A stretch of 64,000 bases of DNA from Hydrogenophaga sp. GTDB taxonomy: Bacteria > Pseudomonadota > Gammaproteobacteria > Burkholderiales > Burkholderiaceae_C. Both the position numbers and the translations under genes were made by a program. Shown here one piece after another: positions 12,857-20,732 of this stretch. How positions within the stretch are numbered: position 1 is the first letter of the stretch; the number at the start of each line of letters is the position of its first letter. The notes below the pieces were generated by a model. The model saw only the letters and a program-made list of their open reading frames with translations. It made no database searches and was not told the DNA's origin. The stretch spans positions 434,001 through 498,000 of the forward strand of contig NZ_JAUCZF010000002.1 of assembly GCF_030373245.1 (NCBI RefSeq). Direction: 5' to 3'.

Positions 12857-14083
12857 ATGATCGATCTCGCTGGAAAACACATCGTCCTGGGCCTTTCAGG
12901 CGGTATCGCCTGCTACAAGGCCGCTGAATTGTGCCGCTCGCTGATCAAGCAGGGCGCCACGGTGCAGGTGGTCATGACTGAGGCCGCCGAGCAGTTCATC
13001 ACGGCGGTGACGCTGCAGGCGCTTTCGGGGCGGCCGGTGTTCACCTCGCAGTGGGACGCGCGCACCTCCGGCGGGGTGGACAACAACATGCCCCACATCA
13101 ACCTCAGCCGCGAGGCCGACGCCATTCTGATTGCGCCAGCCAGTGCCGATTTCATGGCCAAGCTGCTGCACGGCCGGGCCGACGACTTGTTGAGCCTGAT
13201 GTGCTTGGCTCGGCCTCTGGACAAGGTGCCGCTCATCCTGGCGCCGGCCATGAACCGAGAAATGTGGGCGCATCCCGCCACTCAACGCAACGTGGAGCAA
13301 CTGCGCGCCGACGGCACCATGGTGCTCGATGTCGGCGCGGGCGACCAGGCCTGTGGCGAGACCGGTGATGGCCGAATGCTCGAACCCGAAGAGCTGCAGT
13401 ACGAACTGGTTCGCTTCTTCACACCCAAGGTGCTGGCCGGACAGCATGTGCTGATCAGCGCCGGCCCGACCTATGAGGCCATCGACCCAGTGCGCGGTAT
13501 CACCAACCTCTCCAGCGGCAAGATGGGTTTCGCCATTGCGCGCGCTGCCCACGAGGCCGGGGCCCACGTGACCCTGGTGGCCGGACCAGTTGCGCTGCCC
13601 ACGCCGCGTGGCGTGGGTCGCATCAACGTGAAGTCGGCGCTGAACATGCAGAAATCGCTGCACCTTCTGGCCCAGACCGCCACGGTGTTCATTTCAGCCG
13701 CTGCGGTGGCCGACTGGCGCCCGGCGGTGCCGGCGTCGCAGAAGATCAAGAAAGACGGATCGGGTCAGCCCCCGGCCATGGCATTTGTGGAGAACCCCGA
13801 CATCCTGGCCGAAATTGCATCAGGTGCCCGGGCACGCAGTGGACTTCTGTATTGCGTGGGCTTTGCCGCAGAAAGTCAGGACCTGCTGGCCCAGGCTCAA
13901 AAAAAGCGCGAGCGCAAAGGCGTACCCCTGCTGGTGGGCAACATCGGCCCCGACACCTTCGGGCAGGACGAAAACGCCTTGCTGCTGGTCGATGCCCAGG
14001 GCAGCACCGACCTGCCCCGCGCCGACAAACTGCACTTGGCCCGCCAACTGGTGGCCGAGATCGCCCGCCGCTTGCCGGCCTGA
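12857..14083 (+). CDS. coaBC: Bifunctional phosphopantothenoylcysteine decarboxylase/synthetase
   Basis: A 408-residue CoaBC (Dfp) for two steps of coenzyme A synthesis. The CoaC flavoprotein half starts [22 protein letters not shown] and has the active-site [12 protein letters not shown] and PAMNREMW segments. The CoaB half begins near residue 195 with [20 protein letters not shown] and the KIKKDG segment. The ATG at 12857 follows a TACATT -10-like hexamer by only 6 nt with no ribosome binding site, so the transcript may be leaderless. In-frame upstream sequence shows no coding signal. Confidence 0.95.
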   Translation: MIDLAGKHIVLGLSGGIACYKAAELCRSLIKQGATVQVVMTEAAEQFITAVTLQALSGRPVFTSQWDARTSGGVDNNMPHINLSREADAILIAPASADFMAKLLHGRADDLLSLMCLARPLDKVPLILAPAMNREMWAHPATQRNVEQLRADGTMVLDVGAGDQACGETGDGRMLEPEELQYELVRFFTPKVLAGQHVLISAGPTYEAIDPVRGITNLSSGKMGFAIARAAHEAGAHVTLVAGPVALPTPRGVGRINVKSALNMQKSLHLLAQTATVFISAAAVADWRPAVPASQKIKKDGSGQPPAMAFVENPDILAEIASGARARSGLLYCVGFAAESQDLLAQAQKKRERKGVPLLVGNIGPDTFGQDENALLLVDAQGSTDLPRADKLHLARQLVAEIARRLPA

Positions 14084-14105
14084 GTCCGCGGTGATGCCCC
14101 TGTGC

Positions 14106-14134
14106 TTGCACTCGGTGGGAGCTCGTCTTATGAT
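14106..14134 (+). promoter_or_regulatory. Sigma-70 promoter of the MBL hydrolase gene
   Basis: TTGCAC (14106-14111), a 17-bp spacer, and TATGAT (14129-14134). This is one of the best -35/-10 pairs in the window. The expected start point, around 14141, falls inside the palindrome listed next. Confidence 0.7.
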
Positions 14135-14159
14135 TAATATAAGTAATTGCTTATTTTAA
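14134..14159. promoter_or_regulatory. Palindromic operator over the MBL gene start point
   Basis: A 26-bp dyad in AT-rich DNA: outer arms TTAA (14134-14137) and TTAA (14156-14159), inner arms ATAAG (14139-14143) and CTTAT (14150-14154), centre TAATTG. Only one base pair (14138/14155) is mismatched. The size and AT-rich arms resemble operators of ArsR/SmtB-type repressors. Its location just downstream of the -10 sequence fits repression. Confidence 0.6.
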
Positions 14160-14182
14160 AGTCCTGTTTCCGAAGGCAAGCC

Positions 14183-15253
14183 ATGAAATCGCGTCAGACG
14201 CCGTCCGCTGCAGCGGAACCCCAAACCCCGGGCAGCACGGCGAATACCCGTCGCAGCTGGTTGCGCATGGCTGGAGGGCTGGGCCTGGGGGCAGCGGGTC
14301 TGGCGATGGTTCCCGAGGTGCGGCTGTTCGCCCAGCAGATGCAGGACTTCATCGAGGGTCCGCCTGTCCCTGACGTGAAGCCCGAGCAGCTTTCGCCGCA
14401 TGTCTGGATGGTCTACGCCAAGGATGGTTTTCCCACTGCAGAGAACCAGGGCCTGATGGCCAGCATCGTGTTTGTGCTCACCCAGAAGGGCGTGGTGATG
14501 CTGGATACGGGAGCATCGCTGCAGATCGGACAGATGGCGATCCGCATGATCAAAACGGTGACGCCCAAGCCAGTCATCGCTGTGTTCAACAGCCACTACC
14601 ACGGCGACCACTGGCTGGGCAACCATGCCTTTGTCGAGGCCTTCGGCAATGATCTTCCCATCCACGCGCTGGCTCACACGCGCGAGCAGATCCAGGGCAA
14701 CGAAGGGAACCTCTGGCGCAGCCTCATGGAGCGCTGGACCAACCAGGCGACCCTGGGGACCCGGGTGGTTGCACCCAACCGGACGGTGGAGCACGGCCAG
14801 GTCTTCGACTACGGTGACGTGCAGATCAGGCTGCACCACTACGGTCGTGCGCACACCCCGTCCGATCTTTGCTTCGAAGTCGTGCAGGACAAGCTCACCT
14901 ACGTGGGTGACATTGCGATGGAGAACCGCATTGCCAACATGGATGACGGCTCCTATGTGGGGACCTTCAGGTATTACGACGCAATCAAGAAAGCCGCGGG
15001 AGACCAGTTCTGGCTTCCTGGGCATGGGTGCGGCAGCAAGACATTGCTCGACGACTACGGGCTTTTCATGCGGGGCATCTACGAGCCCTGCGTCGAGGCG
15101 GTGAAGGAGGGCTTTCCGCTCGAGGGTGCCAAGTCCCGCGTGCTGAGCGATCCCCGTGTGGCCAGCCGGGCCAAGACCATGGATGGCTTTGACAGCAACA
15201 TCGGCAAGTACACCAGTCTGGCCTACCTTGAAGCGGAGAAGGAAGCCTTCTGA
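14183..15253 (+). CDS. Tat-exported metallo-beta-lactamase-fold hydrolase
   Basis: A 356-residue MBL-fold protein. The N terminus has a twin-arginine signal (TRRSWLRM, residues 22-29, followed by a hydrophobic stretch GGLGLGAAGLAM), so it is probably folded, with metal, before export to the periplasm. The zinc motif is H138-Y-H140-G-D142-H143 (NSHYHGDHWLGNH); further ligands are likely in RAHTPSD and LPGHG. SoxH-like and quinoprotein-associated periplasmic MBL hydrolases have this architecture; their substrates are poorly known. The gene stands alone behind its own promoter and operator. ATG at 14183 chosen because an upstream in-frame ATG lies inside the operator. Confidence 0.82.
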   Translation: MKSRQTPSAAAEPQTPGSTANTRRSWLRMAGGLGLGAAGLAMVPEVRLFAQQMQDFIEGPPVPDVKPEQLSPHVWMVYAKDGFPTAENQGLMASIVFVLTQKGVVMLDTGASLQIGQMAIRMIKTVTPKPVIAVFNSHYHGDHWLGNHAFVEAFGNDLPIHALAHTREQIQGNEGNLWRSLMERWTNQATLGTRVVAPNRTVEHGQVFDYGDVQIRLHHYGRAHTPSDLCFEVVQDKLTYVGDIAMENRIANMDDGSYVGTFRYYDAIKKAAGDQFWLPGHGCGSKTLLDDYGLFMRGIYEPCVEAVKEGFPLEGAKSRVLSDPRVASRAKTMDGFDSNIGKYTSLAYLEAEKEAF

Positions 15254-15272
15254 AGAGTCTCCTTCGCTGATG

Positions 15273-15288
15273 ACCGGCGGTGGCCGGT
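15273..15288. terminator. Hairpin between convergent genes
   Basis: ACCGGC / GCCGGT with a GGTG loop between the MBL gene and the convergent regulator gene. There is no U-run, so it is at best a weak bidirectional terminator. Confidence 0.35.
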
Positions 15289-15305
15289 GATCGCCGTCGG
15301 TTCGG

Positions 15306-16430
15306 CTACCGCCACCAGGGCAGCAGCCGTTTCATCGCCGCCACCTCGCCGCTGTGGTCGCTCACATAGCCGGGCAGCTGGTTCAGATGTGCCTGCCAGG
15401 TGTGGCTTCGCAGCACGCTGAGCAGACGCTGCACGGGTGGCGTATCGAGTGCCGATTTCAGGCAAACCAGCAAGTAACGCTCGTGAGTCAGCGGCACGAA
15501 GTCCAGGCCCTGGCTGCGCGCTGCGTATTCGGTGCCCAGGCCCACGTCCGCTTCGCCGCTGGCCACCGCCTGCGCCACTGCTGCATGGGAGCGCTCTTCG
15601 CGATCAAAGCCGGGCAGGTCGATCGGGTCGAGCTGGGCCTGCGCCAGCAGCTCGTCGAGCAGCAACCGCGTGCCGGTGCCCTTGGCGCGGTTCACAAAAC
15701 GGGCTTGCAGCCGCGCCACGTCGCCGATGTCGCGCAGCCGCAGCGGATTGCCCGCAGCCACCATCAGGCCCTGGGAGCGCCGGGCAAATCCGATGATCTT
15801 GTGCAGGCCGGGTTTGAGCAATGGGCGGTAGGTGCGCGCGCTCAGGCTGCCGGCGTCGGCAAAGGGCTGGGTGTGAAAGCCCGCGAGCGAACAGCGACCT
15901 TCGTTGAGCGCGCGGATCGCGTCCACGCTGCCGCAAAAGCGGATGTCGAGGTGCAAGGTCCGGTCTGCGTGTTGGGCGTCCTTTCGCGCGGCCAGGTCCT
16001 GCAGTTCGCCGAGCGCGTGGTCGTGGCTGGCGTAGAGGGTGAGCGAGGTCGGTGAACTGCCCGCTTGCGGATCGGTAAAGGCGAGTGCAAAGGCGCGCTC
16101 CAGCTCGGCCCGCAGGCTTTCCATCTGGGGTCCCAGCCGGGCTTGCGCCAGCCGCTCGGCCATGAGCAGGCGTTCGCCCAGTGGGCTGAGCAGGGCTGCT
16201 CGACCACGTTCCCACAGCAGCAGCTCCTGCCCGAGCTCGGCTTCCCAGGCCTTGAGCTGCCCCCACACGTGCCGGTACGAGAGGTTGAGCTGGCGCGCCG
16301 CTGCCGAGATCGAACCCTGCTCGCGCACCGCGTGCAACACGTCCATCATGGGATTGCGCAGCAGCACCGGTTGGGTCGGGCGCTCCGGCTGTTCGGGCAC
16401 GATGGCGTAGGACAGGGCGATTCGTCGCAT
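15306..16430 (-). CDS. One-component regulator: ModE-like HTH plus periplasmic-binding-like domain
   Basis: A 374-residue regulator. Residues about 25-95 are a LysR/ModE-type winged helix (VLHAVREQGSISAAARQLNLSYRHVWGQLKAWE). The rest (about 130-370) resembles a type 2 periplasmic-binding domain (ARFVNRAKGTGTRLLLDELLAQA; GEADVGLGTEYAARSQGLDFVPL), as in the regulators often encoded next to tungstate or molybdate transporters. It is divergent from tupB, 106 bp apart, so I infer that it senses an oxyanion (tungstate or molybdate) or a cofactor signal and controls the transporter operon. It lacks the Mop/TOBE domains of true ModE, which is encoded separately at 25.2 kb. Confidence 0.82.
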   Translation of the reverse strand: MRRIALSYAIVPEQPERPTQPVLLRNPMMDVLHAVREQGSISAAARQLNLSYRHVWGQLKAWEAELGQELLLWERGRAALLSPLGERLLMAERLAQARLGPQMESLRAELERAFALAFTDPQAGSSPTSLTLYASHDHALGELQDLAARKDAQHADRTLHLDIRFCGSVDAIRALNEGRCSLAGFHTQPFADAGSLSARTYRPLLKPGLHKIIGFARRSQGLMVAAGNPLRLRDIGDVARLQARFVNRAKGTGTRLLLDELLAQAQLDPIDLPGFDREERSHAAVAQAVASGEADVGLGTEYAARSQGLDFVPLTHERYLLVCLKSALDTPPVQRLLSVLRSHTWQAHLNQLPGYVSDHSGEVAAMKRLLPWWR

Positions 16431-16490
16431 GCCGCGCAGTGTGCCTGAAGCGGCGCAGCGGGCCTATGCACGGCGCTTCATACCGTGTCT

Positions 16491-16498
16491 GTACGTAC
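16491..16498. promoter_or_regulatory. GTACGTAC palindrome in the regulator/tupB divergent region
   Basis: A perfect 8-bp palindrome (context TGTCTGTACGTACTCGC) located 38 bp upstream of the tupB ATG in the 106-bp region shared with the divergent regulator. A possible half of an operator or -10 overlap. No strong -35/-10 pair is visible in this region. Confidence 0.3.
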
Positions 16499-16536
16499 TC
16501 GCAGAGGAGGGTGTTGCCGCTAAGCTGCAACGCAAC

Positions 16537-17265
16537 ATGAACACGTTCTCGGACAGCGTCGTCACGGCCCTGCAGATGGTGAGCTCGGGCGACCCCGGGC
16601 TCTGGACCGTGGTCGGGCGCTCGCTGGCCGTCAGCGCCACCGCCTGTGCGCTGGCCAGCGGTCTGGGTCTTTTGCTCGGAGCCTGGCTGGCCACGGTGCG
16701 CTTTCGTGGACGCGGCGCAGTGCTCACGGTGCTCAACACGTCGCTGGCCGTGCCCTCGGTGGTGGTGGGTCTGGTGGTGTACCTGCTGCTGTCGCGCTCG
16801 GGTCCGCTGGGCTTTCTGGGCTGGCTGTTCAGCTTCCAGGCCATGGTGCTGGCGCAGGCGCTGCTGGTGCTGCCGCTGGTGACCGCGCTCACCCGTCAGG
16901 TGGTCGAAGACGCCGAAAACAGCCACGGCGAACAGCTGCGCTCACTGGGTGCAGGCACCGGCCTGCGCTCCGTGCTGCTGGCCTGGGACGAGCGCTACGC
17001 CTTGCTCACGGTACTGATCACCGCCTTTGGCCGCGCCGTGTCCGAGGTCGGCGCGGTGATGATCGTGGGCGGCAACATCGAGGGTTTCACCCGCGTCATG
17101 ACCACCGCCATCGCGCTGGAAACCAGCAAGGGTGACTTGCCGCTGGCGCTGGGCTTGGGGCTGGTGCTGTTGACGGTGGTACTCGCGCTCAATGCCCTGG
17201 TCTCGCTGCTTCGGCGCTGGCGAGAGCGCGCCGACGGTGTGAGCCTGGTGGCGATACCCGCATGA
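16537..17265 (+). CDS. tupB: Tungstate ABC transporter permease
   Basis: A 242-residue inner-membrane permease with about five hydrophobic segments and the permease EAA-type loop near ENSHGEQLRSLGAGTG. The segment VSEVGAVMIVGGNIEGFTRVMTTAI is characteristic of the TupB/WtpB/ModB group. With TupC and TupA it would import tungstate (possibly molybdate) at the expense of ATP. ATG at 16537 follows AGAGGAGGG at 24-32 nt upstream; spacing is long but no closer start exists. The order here is B-C-A, whereas tupA is first in most described operons. Stop overlaps tupC start (ATGA). Confidence 0.87.
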   Translation: MNTFSDSVVTALQMVSSGDPGLWTVVGRSLAVSATACALASGLGLLLGAWLATVRFRGRGAVLTVLNTSLAVPSVVVGLVVYLLLSRSGPLGFLGWLFSFQAMVLAQALLVLPLVTALTRQVVEDAENSHGEQLRSLGAGTGLRSVLLAWDERYALLTVLITAFGRAVSEVGAVMIVGGNIEGFTRVMTTAIALETSKGDLPLALGLGLVLLTVVLALNALVSLLRRWRERADGVSLVAIPA

Positions 17266-18020
17266 CTGGCATGCCTCCGGCGCCAGGCATCCAGAGCCCG
17301 GTTTGCCTTGAACTCCAGCAAGCTCAGGTTCGCCTGGGCGCCTCTGGGCGCGTGGTGGCGCTGCAAAGCGTCGATCTTTGCATCCGCGAGGGAGAGCGCG
17401 TGGCGCTGGTGGGCGCCAACGGTTGCGGCAAGAGCACGCTGCTGCGCGCGCTGCATGGTCTGCAATCGCTCGCCCAGGGCAGCCTGCACCGGCCTTCGCA
17501 TGTTCGCGTGGCCATGCTGTTCCAGCGGCCGCACCTGTTGCGCCTGAGCGCGCAGCGCAACATCGCGCTGGGTCTTCGCCTGCAGGGTGTTCCCTGGCGC
17601 GAGGCCTGTGCGCTGGCGCTGGTCGCGCTGGAGCGGGTGGGTATGGCCGACCTGGCACAGCGCAATGGCCGCGCCCTCTCGGGCGGACAACAGCAACGCC
17701 TGGCGCTCGCCCGAGCCTGGGCGCTCAAGCCCTCGGTGTGGCTGCTGGACGAGCCCACCGCCAGTCTGGACCCGCACGCCAAGCGCGAAGTGGAAGCACT
17801 GATCCAGGACTTTTGCGGCGACAGCGGCGAAGGCCCCCCGACCACGCTGGTGTTCGCCAGCCACAACCTGGGCCAGGTCAAACGCCTGGCCAGCCGCGTG
17901 ATTTACCTGGAACAGGGTCGGCTGCTGGCCGACCTGCCGGTCCACGAGTTTTTCAACCACGAGTGCCTGGAGGGCGCCTGCCCCAGTGCACATCTTTTTG
18001 TCCAAGGAGAAAGTCTGTGA
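17262..18020 (+). CDS. tupC: Tungstate ABC transporter ATP-binding protein
   Basis: A 252-residue ABC ATPase: Walker A GANGCGKSTLLRAL, signature LSGGQQQRLALARAW, Walker B VWLLDEPTASLDP, and the switch His in FASHNLGQVK. It has no C-terminal TOBE domain, unlike ModC in this window, which agrees with the TupC type. Both ends are coupled: ATGA overlap with tupB and GTGA overlap with tupA. Confidence 0.9.
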   Translation: MTGMPPAPGIQSPVCLELQQAQVRLGASGRVVALQSVDLCIREGERVALVGANGCGKSTLLRALHGLQSLAQGSLHRPSHVRVAMLFQRPHLLRLSAQRNIALGLRLQGVPWREACALALVALERVGMADLAQRNGRALSGGQQQRLALARAWALKPSVWLLDEPTASLDPHAKREVEALIQDFCGDSGEGPPTTLVFASHNLGQVKRLASRVIYLEQGRLLADLPVHEFFNHECLEGACPSAHLFVQGESL

Positions 18021-18856
18021 AATCTGCATCAAAACCTGTCGTGTCTTTTCTGGGGCGCAGCCTCTCGGTGGCGATCATGGGTGTGGCGGGTGCGATGGCC
18101 AGCGCCGCGGTCATGGCGCAAAGCATCGTGGTGGCGTCCACCACCTCCACCGAGCAGTCAGGCCTGTTTTCGCACATGCTGCCTGAGTTCAAGAAGGCCA
18201 GCGGTATCGACGTGAAAGTGGTGGCCCTGGGCACTGGTCAGGCCATCGACACCGCGCGCCGGGGCGACGCCGACGTGCTGTTCGTGCACGACAAGGTCAA
18301 GGAAGAACTGTTTGTGGCCGACGGCTTTGCCGCCAAGCGCCAGGACGTGATGTACAACGACTTCGTGCTGGTCGGACCCAAGGCGGATCCTGCCCAGACC
18401 AAAGGCAGCGACATCGTAGCTGCGCTCAAGAAGGTGGCGAGCACCAGCGCGCCCTTCATCTCGCGAGGCGACAAGAGCGGCACCCACGCGGCCGAGCTGC
18501 GCTTCTGGAAAATGACCGACACCGACGCGAACAAAGGCAGCGGCTACAAGGAATGTGGATGTGGCATGGGTCCCGCGCTCAACATTGCATCCAGCAGCGG
18601 CGCCTACGTGCTCACCGACCGCGCGACATGGCTCAACTTCAAGAACCGCGCCGACCTCACCATCCTGGTGGAAGGCGACAAGCGCTTGTTCAACCAGTAC
18701 GGCATCATGCTGGTCAGCGCGGCCAAGCACCCGCAGGTCAAGACCGCCGAAGGTCAGAAATTTGTGGACTGGGTCACTGGCCCAGCAGGGCAGGCAGTGA
18801 TCGCCAGCTACAAGATCGGTGGCGAGCAGCTGTTCTTCCCCAACGCCACCAAGTGA
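18017..18856 (+). CDS. tupA: Tungstate-binding periplasmic protein
   Basis: A 279-residue periplasmic binding protein starting at GTG 18017. Signal peptide through about residue 35 (ASAAVMAQ). The mature N terminus SIVVASTTSTEQSGLFSHML carries the TTST motif that in TupA proteins ligates the oxyanion, and a second binding segment FISRGDKSGTHAAEL follows. TupA proteins bind tungstate with very high selectivity over molybdate. The presence of a tungsten aldehyde oxidoreductase operon 18 kb away gives a user for the metal. The closest alternative would be a WtpA/ModA type, which the TTST motif argues against. Confidence 0.9.
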   Translation: MKSASKPVVSFLGRSLSVAIMGVAGAMASAAVMAQSIVVASTTSTEQSGLFSHMLPEFKKASGIDVKVVALGTGQAIDTARRGDADVLFVHDKVKEELFVADGFAAKRQDVMYNDFVLVGPKADPAQTKGSDIVAALKKVASTSAPFISRGDKSGTHAAELRFWKMTDTDANKGSGYKECGCGMGPALNIASSSGAYVLTDRATWLNFKNRADLTILVEGDKRLFNQYGIMLVSAAKHPQVKTAEGQKFVDWVTGPAGQAVIASYKIGGEQLFFPNATK

Positions 18857-18865
18857 TGGTGTGCC

Positions 18866-19693
18866 ATGGGCCGAACATCTCTGCTTTGGCCTTTGGTGGC
18901 GGCGCTGGGTCTGACGGCTTGCGCCGTTTCCGGCCCGATGGCCACTGAGGCGGCGCCGACCACCGTGGCCATTCCGGTCTACGCCGCCGGCAGCCTGCGC
19001 GAGGTGCTGACCGAGATCGCGCGCGAGCACGAACAGCGTGCAGGGCAGCAGGTGGCGCTGACCTTCGGTGCTTCGGGCCTGCTGCGTGAACGCATCGAAA
19101 AGGGCGAAGCTGCTGTGGTGTTTGCCTCGGCCAACACCGCGCACCCGCAGCGCCTGGTCGAGGCGGGTGGCTGGGCGCCGCACCAGGTGTTTGTGCGCAA
19201 CAGCCTGTGCGCGCTCACCAGCGACCGCGTCACAGCCACACCGCAAAACTTGCTGGAGGTGTTGCTCGACCCGGCCACCCGCGTCGGCACCTCCACGCCC
19301 AAGGCGGATCCCTCGGGCGACTACGCCTGGGCCTTGTTTCGCAAGGCCGACGCCGTGAAGCCGGGCGCCTACGCCACGCTCGACGCGAAGGCGCTGCAAC
19401 TCACCGGCGGACCGACATCTCCCAAGGCACCTGCTGGCCGCGGCACCTACGCCTGGGTGATGGACCAGGGCCAGGCCGACGTGTTCCTCACCTACTGCAC
19501 CAATGCGGTGGCGGCCCGCCAGGAAGTGCCGCGGCTGAAGGTGGTGTCGGTGCCGCCGGCGCTGCAGGTGGGTGCGGCCTATGGCGTGACCGTGCGCCAG
19601 GGCGCACCGGCATCGGCCCAGGCGTTTGCCCAGATGCTGCTGGCGCCCTGGGCGCAGGCGATCTTTGCCCGCTATGGGTTTGACCAGCCCTGA
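18866..19693 (+). CDS. ModA-like substrate-binding lipoprotein
   Basis: A 275-residue binding protein of the ModA family. Residues 1-19 form a lipoprotein signal (VAALGLTACAVSG, lipobox LTAC), so it is probably anchored to a membrane. The core VYAAGSLREVLTEIAREHEQ and LTFGASGLLRERIEKGEAA is ModA-like (anion-contacting Ser in AAGS and GASG). It is a second ModA in the window; the canonical modA at 24.3 kb has its own modBC. This one has no ModB/ModC beside it: it sits between tupA (9 nt downstream of it) and a type II importer, so it may feed Tup or the following system. Confidence 0.8.
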   Translation: MGRTSLLWPLVAALGLTACAVSGPMATEAAPTTVAIPVYAAGSLREVLTEIAREHEQRAGQQVALTFGASGLLRERIEKGEAAVVFASANTAHPQRLVEAGGWAPHQVFVRNSLCALTSDRVTATPQNLLEVLLDPATRVGTSTPKADPSGDYAWALFRKADAVKPGAYATLDAKALQLTGGPTSPKAPAGRGTYAWVMDQGQADVFLTYCTNAVAARQEVPRLKVVSVPPALQVGAAYGVTVRQGAPASAQAFAQMLLAPWAQAIFARYGFDQP

Positions 19694-20732
19694 GCGAAGC
19701 GGCTGGAGTCGCCGCGAACTCTTGCTCGCGGCGGGCGCTGCTGCCTGCCCGCTGGCCTGGGCCCAGGTCGCGCCGCCTGAGGTGGTCGACGGGGTGAACC
19801 GCCGCATCCGCCTGCCGGCGAAAGTCCAGCGCGTGTTTCCCGCCGGACCGCCGGCGGCAATCTGGCTGTACACGCTGGCGCCCGACCTGTTGATCGGCTG
19901 GCCCAGGGCCAACCGCGCTGCCGAGCGCGAGTTCCTGCTGCCCGGTGTGGGCGACCGCCCGGAGGTGGGTCGCCTCACTGGGCGCGGCAACAGCGCCAAC
20001 CTGGAGCAGGTGCTGGCCTTGCGGCCCGATCTGATCGTGGACGCGGGCTCGACGCGCCAGACTTTTGTGGAGCTGGCCGATCGCGTACAAGCGCAGACCG
20101 GCATCCCTTACGCCCTGCTCGATGGCCGTCTGGAGGCAGTGGCAGAGGGCTACCGCTTGCTGGGCGCACTGACCGGTCGCGCCGAGCGCGCCGCTGAGCT
20201 GGGCGCCTACGCCGAGCAGACCTTGCGCACAGTCAGACAGCGCATGGCGGGCGTGGCGTCGTCCGATCAGCCCCGGGTGTATTACGCGCGCGGCCCCGAG
20301 GGCTTACAGACTGGCCTGGGCGGCTCGATCAATGTGGAGATCATGGATTTCATGGGCATCCGCAACGTGGCCGGTGGTGTGCCCGGCGGGCTGGTCAATG
20401 TGTCCATGGAGCAGGTGTTGGCCTGGGACCCGGAGGTCATCATCACCATCGACCAGATCTTTGCGCAAACCGTGCGCAGCAACCCGCTGTGGCGCAGCGT
20501 GACTGCGGTCAAGTCCGGGCGCGTGCACCTGAGCCCCAAGCTGCCGTTTGGGTGGGTCGATTTTCCGCCCAGCGTGAACCGGCTGCCTGGCTTGTGGTGG
20601 CTTGGGCACAAGGTGCACCCTGCGCTGTTCCCGGAGGATCTGGGCCAGATCACGCGCGAGTTTTACCGTTTGTTTTACCAGGTGGATGTGACGCCGGAGC
20701 AGGTGGCCCGGGTGCTGGCAGGTCGCACCTGA
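19674..20732 (+). CDS. FecB/BtuF-type substrate-binding protein (MolA-like candidate)
   Basis: A 352-residue periplasmic binding protein of the vitamin B12/iron-siderophore class (rigid interdomain helix type). The start at 19674 gives a Tat-like signal SRRELLLAAGAAACPLAWA. The core has the family segments LEQVLALRPDLIVDAGS and MEQVLAWDPEVIITID. It overlaps the preceding gene by 20 nt. In Haemophilus influenzae the MolBCA importer of this class carries molybdate and tungstate; the position here between tup and mod genes makes an oxyanion the likely ligand, but siderophore, haem or cobalamin cannot be excluded from sequence. Confidence 0.75.
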   Translation: MGLTSPERSGWSRRELLLAAGAAACPLAWAQVAPPEVVDGVNRRIRLPAKVQRVFPAGPPAAIWLYTLAPDLLIGWPRANRAAEREFLLPGVGDRPEVGRLTGRGNSANLEQVLALRPDLIVDAGSTRQTFVELADRVQAQTGIPYALLDGRLEAVAEGYRLLGALTGRAERAAELGAYAEQTLRTVRQRMAGVASSDQPRVYYARGPEGLQTGLGGSINVEIMDFMGIRNVAGGVPGGLVNVSMEQVLAWDPEVIITIDQIFAQTVRSNPLWRSVTAVKSGRVHLSPKLPFGWVDFPPSVNRLPGLWWLGHKVHPALFPEDLGQITREFYRLFYQVDVTPEQVARVLAGRT

